This document shows positions 1-11,954 of a stretch of 64,000 nucleotides of DNA, one piece after another. Every line of letters begins with the position of its first letter. The first letter of the stretch is position 1. The stretch comes from an uncultured Alphaproteobacteria bacterium (GTDB taxonomy: Bacteria > Pseudomonadota > Alphaproteobacteria > HIMB59 > GCA-002718135): contig CACMYX010000003.1 of the NCBI GenBank assembly GCA_902618015.1, positions 163,136 to 227,135 on the forward strand, written 5' to 3'. The notes under the pieces are model-generated. The model searched no databases and was not told the origin of the DNA. It saw only the letters and a list, made by a program, of their open reading frames with translations. Position numbers and translations under genes: made by a program.

Positions 1-31
1 CTGTTAAATTTTTACCAATTAAATTATTCAT
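1..31 (-). CDS. livF: Start of a LivF-like ABC transporter ATPase (partial)
   Basis: Only the first ten codons lie in the window, reading MNNLIGKNLT from an ATG at 29-31. This fits the opening of a LivF-type branched-chain amino-acid ABC ATPase, whose N-terminus usually leads into a GKNLTAGYG-like strand. It follows the livG stop codon by 6 bases on the same strand, and livG-livF is a usual order. The call rests on position and a very short match, so it is tentative. Confidence 0.5.
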   Translation of the reverse strand, partial: MNNLIGKNLT

Positions 32-37
32 AAAATT

Positions 38-805
38 CTAATTCTTATTAATACCTTTTCCTAAATAAGCTTCTATGACTGTATCGTTATTTTTTACTTC
101 ATTAAAATTTCCTTTGAATAAAACTGAACCTTCCGCCATGACAATTACAGGATCACATATTTTTTCAATAAGATCCATATCGTGTTCAATTACAAAGAAA
201 GTATAATTTTTTTCTTTATTTAATCTTAATATTGCATCTGTGATTTCATTGAGAAGTGTTCTATTAACTCCAGCTCCTACTTCATCAAGTAAAACGATTT
301 GAGGATCAACCATCATGGTTCTTCCTAACTCAAGTAGTTTTTTTTGACCGCCAGATAAGTTACCCGCAAGTTCTTGAGTTAAATGACTTAAATTTAAAAA
401 ATTTATTACTTCTATAGCTTTTTGTCTTATTTCTTCTTCTTGTTGTTTTACTTTAGCATTACTTAATAAGGCATATGATAATTTTTCACCAAATTGATTT
501 GGTGGTACCATCATTAAATTTTCAAGAACAGTTAAAGTTGAAAATTCATGGGCAATTTGAAATGTTCTTAAAACTCCTTTAGCAAATAACTCGTGAGGTT
601 TTAAAAAAGAAATATCTTCATTATTAAGAATTATATTTCCCTCATCTGGATCATATAATCCTGCAATAGTATTAAATAATGTTGTTTTTCCTGCTCCATT
701 TGGACCAATTAAACCCGTAATTGAACCCATTTCAACTTTCATTGAAGCGTTATGAACTGCTTTTAATCCTCCGAAAAATTTATTAACCTTATTTATTTCA
801 AGCAT
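38..805 (-). CDS. livG: Branched-chain amino-acid-type ABC transporter ATP-binding protein LivG
   Basis: Cytoplasmic ATPase subunit of an ABC importer of the branched-chain amino acid/amide (HAAT) family; it powers uptake through LivH/LivM-type permeases that are not in the window. The 255-residue protein shows Walker A GPNGAGKTT at 34-42, the signature LSGGQ at 150-154, Walker B VLLDE at 171-175 and the switch histidine at 208. After the catalytic Glu it reads DEVGAGVN, where LivG proteins more often have Pro or Ala in place of Val. The start codon lies inside the end of rodA (8-bp overlap), so it is probably translated from the same transcript as the shape genes. Real substrate could be an amino acid, amide or urea. 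Confidence 0.88.
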   Translation of the reverse strand: MLEINKVNKFFGGLKAVHNASMKVEMGSITGLIGPNGAGKTTLFNTIAGLYDPDEGNIILNNEDISFLKPHELFAKGVLRTFQIAHEFSTLTVLENLMMVPPNQFGEKLSYALLSNAKVKQQEEEIRQKAIEVINFLNLSHLTQELAGNLSGGQKKLLELGRTMMVDPQIVLLDEVGAGVNRTLLNEITDAILRLNKEKNYTFFVIEHDMDLIEKICDPVIVMAEGSVLFKGNFNEVKNNDTVIEAYLGKGINKN

Positions 806-1895
806 TATGCAATTTCTTTAAATTTCCATTCAATTCTGCATTAAGAACTAATCCCAGAGATATAATTATAGCAAGCATCGCAGATCCTCCATAAGAAACT
901 AAAGGTAGAGGAATTCCAACAACAGGCATTAATCCAGATACCATAGATATGTTCATTATCACATATATAAATAAGTTACTGCCAACTCCGATAGAAAGAA
1001 TCCTACCAAAGATATGATTTGATTTAATGCTTATATAAAAACACACTGATATTAATAAAAAAAATAGTAAGATTATAAACATAGTACCAATAAAACCAAA
1101 TTCTTCTCCAATTAACGTAAATATAAAATCAGTTTGTTTTTCGGGTAAATATTGTAGATAAGATTGAGAGCCTTCCAAAAATCCTTTGCCAGTTAAACCA
1201 CCAGATCCTAAAGCAATTTTTGATTGTATGAGTTGATATCCTCTTCCAAGAGCATCTGCCTCAGGATTTAAAAAAGAGAAAATTCTATCTTTTTGATATG
1301 GTTGTAAGTAATTTAATAACAAAGGAATTGATAAAATTAAAACAAAAAATCCTAATACAAACTTCCAAATTCTTATTCCACTTGCAAATAGAACTAGAAC
1401 ACCAAGCATTGCTATACTTAAAGCAGTTCCAAGATCTGGTTGAATAACGACTAAAACAAAAGGTAAAAACAAAATTAAAATTGGAAAAAATAAATTTTTT
1501 ATTCTTTTAATTTCATCAAATTTTAAATCATGATAAAATCTTGCTAGTGCAAGTATAATAGTTATTTTTATTATTTCTGAAGGTTGGATACTAAAGCCAA
1601 ACAAATTTATCCATCTAGTTGCTCCTTTACCAAAAACACCTATTAACTCAACTGATAGTAAAAGTAATAAAGATAAAATAAAAATGATATAAGCACCTTC
1701 ATAAATATACTTGATATTTATTAGAGCTAGAATAACTCCTAAAAAAATAAAAAAACCTAATCTAATTAAATGTCTAGATGCCCAAGGATTATATGATCCT
1801 CCTGCAGCAGAATATAAGCCTGCTGCTCCAATAAAAGAGATTAAGATTACTAAGAAAATCAATAAATAATTTAGGTTTTGAATTTTATTTAACAT
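798..1895 (-). CDS. rodA: Rod-shape SEDS peptidoglycan polymerase RodA
   Basis: SEDS-family glycosyltransferase of the inner membrane that polymerises lipid II during lateral wall growth together with PBP2. The 365-residue protein is mostly hydrophobic with about ten membrane segments. It has the family stretches IQPSEIIKI near 100, QPDLGTAL near 150, the extracellular GKGFLEGSQSYLQYLPEKQTDF loop near 240 and the C-terminal PLPLVSYGGSAM. It starts one base before the stop of mrdA (PBP2), its obligate partner, which separates it from the second SEDS protein, FtsW, in the dcw cluster at 33745-34806. Confidence 0.96.
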   Translation of the reverse strand: MLNKIQNLNYLLIFLVILISFIGAAGLYSAAGGSYNPWASRHLIRLGFFIFLGVILALINIKYIYEGAYIIFILSLLLLLSVELIGVFGKGATRWINLFGFSIQPSEIIKITIILALARFYHDLKFDEIKRIKNLFFPILILFLPFVLVVIQPDLGTALSIAMLGVLVLFASGIRIWKFVLGFFVLILSIPLLLNYLQPYQKDRIFSFLNPEADALGRGYQLIQSKIALGSGGLTGKGFLEGSQSYLQYLPEKQTDFIFTLIGEEFGFIGTMFIILLFFLLISVCFYISIKSNHIFGRILSIGVGSNLFIYVIMNISMVSGLMPVVGIPLPLVSYGGSAMLAIIISLGLVLNAELNGNLKKLHNA

Positions 1896-3697
1896 TATGT
1901 TTCTAATTTTTTTGTAAATTGAAAAATTTCTTTTGCTATAGGTGCAGCAGTTGATGCGCCTGAACCACCATGTTCAATAACAACTGAAACAGCATATCTA
2001 GGTTTTTCAACTGGCATATATCCAACAAATAAAGCGTGATCTCTTTTTTTCCATTCTACTTCTTTTTTTCTAAAATCTTCACTTTCTCTCTCAGCTACAG
2101 TTATTCTTCTAACTTGCGAAGTTCCTGTCTTACCTGCAAAAGGAGCAGATTCTGATCTTGAATTATAAGCTGTACCTTTACTTTCATTAACTACTTTAAA
2201 CATCGAACTTTTAATAATTTTAATTGCATTTTGGTATTTTTCTAATTTTTCAAATTCAATGTTAATATTTTGTTTGATAATATTTGGTTTTATATTTTTT
2301 CCATCGGAAGCAATAATGGAGGTCATTACAGCTAGTTGTAATGGATTAGTTAATACAAAACCCTGTCCAATTGCTGAAATTAAAGTCTCTCCAGGATACC
2401 AACTTTCATCATATTTTTTCTTTTTCCAATCACGTGAAGGAATAATTCCTTTTTTTTGATTAGGTAAAGGAACATCATAAATTTTTCCTAAACCAAAATC
2501 TTCAGCAACTTTAGCAATTTTATCTATTCCAATTTTTTTCGAAATTTCATAGAAAAAAACATCACATGATTCTTTAATTGCATCACTTACATTCATTAAT
2601 CCATGACCATTATTTTTCCAACAATGATAAAGTCTATCACCTAAACCGATTTTTCCATTACAAAAATGATTTGTATTAGTGTCTATTACACCATGTACTA
2701 TTCCAGCAATCGCAACAACCATTTTGAAAGTTGAGCCTGGAGCGTACAAACCCTGAATACATCTATAAGTAAGTGGTGATAGTTCATTGTCTAAAATTGA
2801 GTCCCAATATTCTTTATTTGGTTTTTGTATAATTTTATTAGGATTATAAGATGGGGTAGAAACCATACATAAGATATTTCCATTGTTGATATCCATAAGT
2901 ACCGCTGAACCTGCCTTATGTTCTTTTAATAAATTCAAAGCATATTGTTGAATTCTTAGGTCGATAGTAATCTGAATATCATTCCCTTTTTTACTATCTT
3001 TTCTGGATATTTCCCGAATTATTCTTCCATAAGAATTTACTTCAATTTCTCTTTGACCTGATTTACCAATAAGTTTTGGATTAAAACTTTTTTCAATACC
3101 ATCTTTTCCTATTTCTAGATTAGGCATATTTGCAATAAAAGGTAATTCAACTTCTTCTCGATTTGGTTTATTTGTATAACCGATTAAATGTGAAACAATA
3201 TCATTGTAGCGGTAAATTCTCATATAATCTTGAGAAATAAATATGCCCTCTATATTTAGTTTATTTGATTCTATTTTTTCAAGATCTGACCAATTAATAT
3301 TCTCTAATACTTTTATTTTTTCAAATTTTTTTACTTTTTTAGATAATTCTATTATTTTTCTTCTATCGGTAAAATCTATATTTATTATTTGATTTAATTC
3401 ATTAAGAGATTTGTTTATATTTTTTGTATTTTCAGGAATTATATATACATCAAATACTTTAATATTAGATGCTAAAATATTTTTATTTGTATCATAAATC
3501 ATTCCTCTAAGAGGGTATATAATTTCTACATCTATTTGATTATTATTAGAAAGAGTTTTATATTTTTGAGAATCCTTTATTTGAATATTATATAGTCTCC
3601 ATCCCACAATACCAAAAAAAGATAATTTAAATAAATATAAAAAAAAAGTTCTTCTATTAAGTACTGAATATTGTTTTTTATCATCAGAATAGAACAT
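1895..3697 (-). CDS. mrdA: Penicillin-binding protein 2, elongation transpeptidase
   Basis: Class B PBP that cross-links peptidoglycan in the periplasm during cell elongation, working with RodA and MreBCD. The 600-residue protein has a short cytoplasmic tail, one membrane anchor near 17-37, a PBP dimerisation (pedestal) domain with the RGMIYDTNKNILASN motif near 64-78, and a transpeptidase domain. The catalytic SxxK is S322-T-F-K325 in APGSTFK. SCD is seen near 369 and KTGTSQ near 524. It lies between mreD and rodA with gaps of one base or overlaps, a standard mre operon order. Confidence 0.96.
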   Translation of the reverse strand: MFYSDDKKQYSVLNRRTFFLYLFKLSFFGIVGWRLYNIQIKDSQKYKTLSNNNQIDVEIIYPLRGMIYDTNKNILASNIKVFDVYIIPENTKNINKSLNELNQIINIDFTDRRKIIELSKKVKKFEKIKVLENINWSDLEKIESNKLNIEGIFISQDYMRIYRYNDIVSHLIGYTNKPNREEVELPFIANMPNLEIGKDGIEKSFNPKLIGKSGQREIEVNSYGRIIREISRKDSKKGNDIQITIDLRIQQYALNLLKEHKAGSAVLMDINNGNILCMVSTPSYNPNKIIQKPNKEYWDSILDNELSPLTYRCIQGLYAPGSTFKMVVAIAGIVHGVIDTNTNHFCNGKIGLGDRLYHCWKNNGHGLMNVSDAIKESCDVFFYEISKKIGIDKIAKVAEDFGLGKIYDVPLPNQKKGIIPSRDWKKKKYDESWYPGETLISAIGQGFVLTNPLQLAVMTSIIASDGKNIKPNIIKQNINIEFEKLEKYQNAIKIIKSSMFKVVNESKGTAYNSRSESAPFAGKTGTSQVRRITVAERESEDFRKKEVEWKKRDHALFVGYMPVEKPRYAVSVVIEHGGSGASTAAPIAKEIFQFTKKLET

Positions 3698-3698
3698 A

Positions 3699-4184
3699 TC
3701 ATTTATCCAATTTGGTAAATAAAAATAAAGTAGGAATAAAAATAATTAAAGAAATTAAAATGAAGTTTAATATTAACAATGTATTAAATTTGTAGTCATT
3801 TATAATGTTTGCGATAATTTGCTCAAAAAGCAATGAAATTATTAAAGATATAAAATATATAAAAATTATTTTATAGAAAGATAGATTGTTTAAATATTTT
3901 CTAAGTAAAGCAAACAAGATTAGAAGAGATAAAAAAGTAATTAAATGAGCTCCTATATAATTTAATAATAATATATCGAATAAAATTCCATATACTAATG
4001 CAACAACATAGAGATAATAATGATAGTGGTAAAAGATTAGATATATAAAAGTTAAATGAAAAAGAATATAGAAAGCATTATTAACATTGGGAAATAAAAT
4101 AAAGGAATTTACAGAAACCGAAAAACTTATAGTTAAAATAATATTTAGTTTTACTGAGGGAGTAAGGAATTTAGAAAACTCCAT
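3699..4184 (-). CDS. mreD: Rod-shape-determining membrane protein MreD
   Basis: Small inner-membrane component of the elongasome. The 161-residue sequence is poorly conserved, as is usual for MreD, but has five or six hydrophobic helices and no soluble domain. Identification rests on size, topology and its place between mreC and mrdA. Its ATG overlaps the mreC stop by one base (TAATG), which implies translational coupling. Confidence 0.88.
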   Translation of the reverse strand: MEFSKFLTPSVKLNIILTISFSVSVNSFILFPNVNNAFYILFHLTFIYLIFYHYHYYLYVVALVYGILFDILLLNYIGAHLITFLSLLILFALLRKYLNNLSFYKIIFIYFISLIISLLFEQIIANIINDYKFNTLLILNFILISLIIFIPTLFLFTKLDK

Positions 4185-5005
4185 TATTTTGAGGTAACTA
4201 TTTGCAGATAATCAATATTTTCAAAATCAACAAACGGTAGTACAAAAAATCTATTTTTTTCAACTTTAGCCACTTTACCAACTAATAAATCTACAGGAAA
4301 AATTTGGGCGGTACCACTTGTAACGACAATATCTCCTAATCTTGGCATTTTATTTTCTTTCACAAAAGAACTTACTAAATATTTACCATCTCCATTTCCA
4401 GAAAGTAATGAAAAAATACCATCTGATATAGACTTTACTGAAATAGATAAATTGGGATCAGTTAATAGTATTACTCTTGAATTTTTAGCAGTTGTATCAA
4501 TTACCTTCCCAACTAATCCTCTTTCATTTATTGCAGACATGTTCTTCTTAATTTTATCTTCATAACCAGCATTTAAATTTATTAACTTACTATAAATAGT
4601 ATCATTTCTGTTAATAAGAGATGCAGTTTTAATTAAAATTAAATTATTATCAGTTGCATTTAATAACTTTTTTAAAACTTTATTCTCTCTTGAATTCTGT
4701 ATTGCTAATGTTTGCCATTTTTTTAAACGTATTATTTCTTCTTTAAGAATTTTGTTTTCAAATTTTAAACTTCTAAATTGATTATATTCATCAACAATAT
4801 TTGAAAAAGCGTTTACAGGTGCAGAAATAAATCTTGTAACTGGAACCACTACAGAACTAGATAGATTTTTTATTCCATAAATAACATAATAATCGGTTTT
4901 TGAAAAAAAGACTAAAATAAATGAAAAAGTAATAACAGATACAATTGTAAAGTTTTTTAAAAATCTTGATAATTGAAAAACCTTTATTTGGAACTTGGGT
5001 GACAT
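4184..5005 (-). CDS. mreC: Rod-shape-determining protein MreC
   Basis: Bitopic membrane protein that links the cytoplasmic MreB filaments to the periplasmic synthases PBP2/RodA. The 273 residues comprise a short cytoplasmic end, one membrane helix near 17-37, a coiled-coil region near 70-115 rich in Lys, Glu and Leu, and a beta-rich periplasmic domain with NAGYEDKIKKNM and GLVGKVIDTTAKNSRVILLTDP, characteristic of MreC. It lies 7 bases downstream of mreB. Confidence 0.95.
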   Translation of the reverse strand: MSPKFQIKVFQLSRFLKNFTIVSVITFSFILVFFSKTDYYVIYGIKNLSSSVVVPVTRFISAPVNAFSNIVDEYNQFRSLKFENKILKEEIIRLKKWQTLAIQNSRENKVLKKLLNATDNNLILIKTASLINRNDTIYSKLINLNAGYEDKIKKNMSAINERGLVGKVIDTTAKNSRVILLTDPNLSISVKSISDGIFSLLSGNGDGKYLVSSFVKENKMPRLGDIVVTSGTAQIFPVDLLVGKVAKVEKNRFFVLPFVDFENIDYLQIVTSK

Positions 5006-5012
5006 TTAAATT

Positions 5013-6056
<1,044 letters not shown>

Positions 6057-7613
6057 TTACACTCCTTCTATTTTCAGATTTGCTGTGTTTTCTTTAATAG
6101 ATTTAGTTTTTTTAAAGATCAATCTGTTTAATGCGTTAATGTAAGCTTTTGCTGAGGCGACAATAATATCAGGATCACTGCCTTTTGCTTGAGATGAAAG
6201 ATCATCATCTTCTAATCTAACTGTTACCTCTCCTTGTGCATCAGTTCCAGCTGTAATTGCATTTACTTGATAAAGTTTAAGTTTGAAATCAGTATTAGTA
6301 AGCTTTTTTATTGCATTGAATGTAGCGTCAACAGGACCATTACCATTTATTTTAATATTTTCCACTTTGTCCTCTATTTCTATCTTTAATTTAGCTTCAG
6401 CTTTTTCAACAGATCCAGCATTTACCTCTAAAGATACAAATTTAATATGTTCATCATATGACGATGATCTGTCTTCTGCTAATGCAATTAAATCCTCCTC
6501 AAATATCTCTTTTTTCTTATCTGCTAAATCTTTAAACCTTCCAAACAATTCCATAAGAGCGTTGTCACCAACCTCATAACCAAGTTCTTTTAATTTTTCT
6601 GAAAAAGCGTGTTTACCTGAATGTTTACCAAGAACGAGAGATGATTTGTTAAGGCCAATAGATTCGGGAGTCATTATTTCATATGTACCTGCATGTTTAA
6701 GCATTCCATCTTGGTGTATACCAGCTTCATGAGCAAAAGCATTAGCTCCAACAATTGCTTTATTTGGTTGAACAGGAAAACCTGTTATAGATGATACCAA
6801 TCTAGAAGCTTTCATAATAGACTCCGTTTTAATATCTGTATAATAAGGCATGAGGTCTTTTTTTACTTTCAAAGTCATAACGATCTCTTCCAAAGAAGAG
6901 TTTCCAGCTCTTTCACCCATACCATTGATGGTGCACTCAACTTGTCTTGCACCTTCTTTGATTGCAGCAACATTATTTGCTGTAGCTAAACCTAAATCAT
7001 TATGAGTGTGAGTAGAAAGAATTGCTTTATCAATGTTAGGAACATTATTTTTTACATTTTTGAAAATTTTTCCAAATTCCTCAGGCAATGTATAACCAAC
7101 TGTATCAGGAATATTTATAGTTGATGCGCCAGAATTTATTGCAAGCTCAATACATTTATATAAAAATTCTAATTCTGATCTTCCACCATCTTCACAGCTC
7201 CACTCTATGTTGTTACAAAGATTTCTAGCATGAGATACTGTTTTTTGGATGGCTTCTAAAACTTCTTCTTCAGTTTTCTTTAATTTATATTTCATATGAA
7301 GAGGACTAGTTGCTATAAAAGTGTGTATTCTTGGAGACTTTGCATGTTGTACTGCTTCCCAAGCACGATCAATATCTTTAAAACTTGCTCTTGCTAAACC
7401 AGCTATAGTTGAATTTTTTACATACTTACTAACTTCAGAAACTGCTTCAAAATCTCCATTGGATGCAATTGGAAATCCTGCTTCAATGATATCAACTTTC
7501 ATAGCATCAAGAACTTCAGCAATTTGAAGTTTTTCGTCTAAATTCATTGATGCCCCAGGAGATTGTTCTCCATCTCGAAGAGTTGTATCAAAAATATATA
7601 TTTTTTCAGTCAT
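6057..7613 (-). CDS. leuA: 2-isopropylmalate synthase
   Basis: Condenses acetyl-CoA with 2-oxoisovalerate, the first committed step of leucine synthesis. The 518-residue protein begins with the HMGL-like barrel (FDTTLRDGEQSPGASM near 8, metal-binding HTHNDLGLATANN near 202-214) followed by GIHQDGMLK and LGKHSGKHAF, and ends with the LeuA allosteric dimer domain from about 395, which normally binds leucine. The length and complete regulatory domain favour LeuA over citramalate synthase. It follows ilvC by 42 bases, giving an ilvB-ilvN-ilvC-leuA unit that covers the valine/leucine path. Confidence 0.95.
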   Translation of the reverse strand: MTEKIYIFDTTLRDGEQSPGASMNLDEKLQIAEVLDAMKVDIIEAGFPIASNGDFEAVSEVSKYVKNSTIAGLARASFKDIDRAWEAVQHAKSPRIHTFIATSPLHMKYKLKKTEEEVLEAIQKTVSHARNLCNNIEWSCEDGGRSELEFLYKCIELAINSGASTINIPDTVGYTLPEEFGKIFKNVKNNVPNIDKAILSTHTHNDLGLATANNVAAIKEGARQVECTINGMGERAGNSSLEEIVMTLKVKKDLMPYYTDIKTESIMKASRLVSSITGFPVQPNKAIVGANAFAHEAGIHQDGMLKHAGTYEIMTPESIGLNKSSLVLGKHSGKHAFSEKLKELGYEVGDNALMELFGRFKDLADKKKEIFEEDLIALAEDRSSSYDEHIKFVSLEVNAGSVEKAEAKLKIEIEDKVENIKINGNGPVDATFNAIKKLTNTDFKLKLYQVNAITAGTDAQGEVTVRLEDDDLSSQAKGSDPDIIVASAKAYINALNRLIFKKTKSIKENTANLKIEGV

Positions 7614-7655
7614 TTTTGTAAGTATACACTAATAAATATTTAATTAAACTTTCAT

Positions 7656-9216
<1,561 letters not shown>

Positions 9217-9217
<1 letters not shown>

Positions 9218-10983
9218 TAAACTAAAATTTTTCCTTTTTCGGCAGATTTTTTGTCTTGTTTTTGATCTTTACTTAACATCATTTCATTGTGAGCAGATCC
9301 ACTTTGAATCATTGGAAAGCAATTCTCTTCTTTAGTAACCCAAATATCGGCAATAACTGTATTTTTAGTTTCAATCATTTGTGTGATTACGTCATCAAGT
9401 TCATCAGTTGTTTTTGCTCTTAAACCAACAGCTTTATAACTCTCAGCTAACTTTACAAAATCAGGTAAACTATCAGTATAACTTTCGGAATATCTTCCAC
9501 CATGTAAAAGTTCCTGCCATTGCCTAACCATTCCCATGTATTCATTGTTTAAAATAAATATTTTTACAGGCAATCTATATTGAACAGCAGTACTCATTTC
9601 TTGAATATTCATGAGTATAGAGGCATCTCCTGCTATATCGACTACTAAAGCATCAGGATGTCCAACCTGAGCTCCAATAGCAGCAGGAAAACCATATCCC
9701 ATAGTTCCCAAACCACCTGAAGTTAGCCATCTATTTGGTTCTTCAAATTTATAGAATTGAGCAGCCCACATTTGATGTTGACCTACTTCAGTTGTAATAA
9801 ATGTTTTTGTATTTTTTGTTAACTCATAAAGTCTTTGAACCGCATACTGTGGCTTAATCTGCTTGCCTTCATTATTGTAGTTTAAACAATCTACTTCTTT
9901 CCATTTATTTATTTTATCCCACCACAATTTTAATGAATCAGTATCTATTTTATATTTTTTGTCTTTCCAGACTGAAATCATTTTTTCAACAACTTGTTTG
10001 ACATCACCTATGATTGGAACATCAACGTTTATTGTTTTGTTGATATTACTTTCATCAATATCAATATGAATTTTCTTTGAGTTAGGAGAGAAAGCATCAA
10101 GCCTTCCTGTAACTCTATCATCGAATCTTGCACCGATATTAATCATGACATCACATTCATGCATAGCCATATTAGCTTCATACATTCCGTGCATACCAAG
10201 CATGCCAAGTGAGTTTTTATCTGATGAACCTACTACCCCCAGACCCATTAATGTCATTGTTACTGGTGACCCAACCATATTAATAAATTCTCTAACTAAT
10301 TTTGAAGCTTTTGGACCAGAATTAATACATCCACCACCAATATAAAAAATTGGTTTTTTAGCTTTTGAAATTAATTCTACTGCTTCTTCAATTTTATTTT
10401 TTTCAAAATCAGGACTTGGTTCAAACAATCTATGAGAGGGAATAATAATTTTATTTTTTTCTTCATAAGTTCCTGAAGCAAATTGAACATCTTTAGGTAT
10501 ATCAATTAATACAGGACCTGGTCTTCCATTTTGAGCAATGGTAAATGCTTCATGAAATACAGAAGATAATTTATTAACATCCTTAACTAAATAATTATGT
10601 TTAGTACAAGGTCTCGTTATACCTGTCGTGTCACATTCTTGAAATGCATCACTGCCAATTAAGTGTTGAGGTACCTGTCCAGTTATGCATACAATAGGTA
10701 CACTATCCATCATTGCGTCAGTTAAACCGGTTACAACATTTGTTGCACCTGGCCCTGATGTAACAAGAACGACTCCAGTTTTACCAGTCGACCTAGCATA
10801 ACCTTCAGCTGCATGTATCGCACCACCCTCTTGTCTTACTAAAACATGCTTAATTGAATTCTGTTTAAATAAAGTATCGTATATGGGTAACACCGCACCA
10901 CCAGGATATCCAAATACAACTTCTACGCCTTGTTCAGCTAAGCTTTTTAAGACAATTTCAGCGCCTGTTATTTCATTATTCAT
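9217..10983 (-). CDS. ilvB: Acetolactate synthase large (catalytic) subunit
   Basis: Thiamine-diphosphate enzyme that makes acetolactate or acetohydroxybutyrate, the entry to branched-chain amino acids. At 588 residues the three-domain fold is complete. The catalytic Glu region VRQEGGAIHAAEGYAR lies near 50, the central FAD-type domain follows from about 195, and the ThDP motif GDASILMNIQEMSTA...NNEYMGMV lies near 440-480. The C-terminal tail is Lys-rich. It lies 48 bases after miaA, in the usual miaA-ilvBNC order of the class. Confidence 0.97.
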
Positions 10984-11030
10984 TGATTTTAGCTCTTAGG
11001 CTGTGGATAAAATAAAATCAATAAATTAGT

Positions 11031-11954
11031 TCAATTTTGCTCTAAATTAATGGATTTTAAGTCAATTTCATCCGCAAATTGATTAAATTTTTTAAAAATA
11101 TTAAGATTTGAAGATCTCCACCAAGTATGTTGTCTTTTTACATAGTTTCTTGTTACTTGCTGTATTTTAGAAATGCATTCCTCAATTGATACTTCATTAT
11201 TAAGATAAGATTGAATTTCAGGAACTCCGTGAGCTTTCATTATTGGTAAACTATTATTATAATTTAATTTAAGTAAATTTTTGACTTCCTCTATTGCACC
11301 ATCTTCCATCATTAAGTGTGTTCTATGATCTACTCTTCTATAGTTTTCTTTTCTATCTGGAAGAAATAATAATATTTTGTAATTTTTTAAATTAATAAAA
11401 TTTTTATTTTTACTTTTTTTCCAGTCACTAAATTTTTTGTTAGTAAAAAAATTTACTTCCCATATTCTTCTTATTCTTTGAATATCATTAGGCGCAATAT
11501 TAATCATTGCATCACTGTCAAGCTCTTTAACTAAATAATAAAAATTTTCCTTACCAATTTTTAAAATCATTTTTTCTGATTCTATTTTTATTTTTTCTGG
11601 AATAGATGGAATTGAAACTATTCCATTAATTAAAGATTCTATGTAAAGACCTGTACCTCCGACTAAAATAGGGGTTATATTTTTATTAAATAAATAATTA
11701 ATTTTTTTTGATGCTTCCTCACACCATTTTTGAACATTAAATCTAACATCACCCTTAACAAAACCATAAAGATGATGATTGATTTTTTGTTGATCATTTA
11801 TAGTTGGTCTAGCAGTTAAGATACTTAACTCATTATAAATCTGCATACTATCGGCATTTATAATTTCACCATTTAGTTTGTTCGCAAGGCTTAAAGCAAA
11901 TTTTGATTTTCCTGATGCAGTTGGGCCTAATACAAAATAGATTTGAGTTTTCAA
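11031..11954 (-). CDS. miaA: tRNA dimethylallyltransferase
   Basis: Adds the isopentenyl group to A37 of tRNAs that read UNN codons. The 307-residue protein opens with the P-loop GPTASGKS at 10-17. It continues with NADSMQIY, LVGGTGLYI near 104 and RQHTWWR near 274, all MiaA hallmarks. The start is a TTG at 11952-11954 whose TTGA overlaps the degP stop codon; no in-frame ATG lies nearby and the P-loop begins only nine residues in, so TTG is the likely start. Confidence 0.95.
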   Translation of the reverse strand: MKTQIYFVLGPTASGKSKFALSLANKLNGEIINADSMQIYNELSILTARPTINDQQKINHHLYGFVKGDVRFNVQKWCEEASKKINYLFNKNITPILVGGTGLYIESLINGIVSIPSIPEKIKIESEKMILKIGKENFYYLVKELDSDAMINIAPNDIQRIRRIWEVNFFTNKKFSDWKKSKNKNFINLKNYKILLFLPDRKENYRRVDHRTHLMMEDGAIEEVKNLLKLNYNNSLPIMKAHGVPEIQSYLNNEVSIEECISKIQQVTRNYVKRQHTWWRSSNLNIFKKFNQFADEIDLKSINLEQN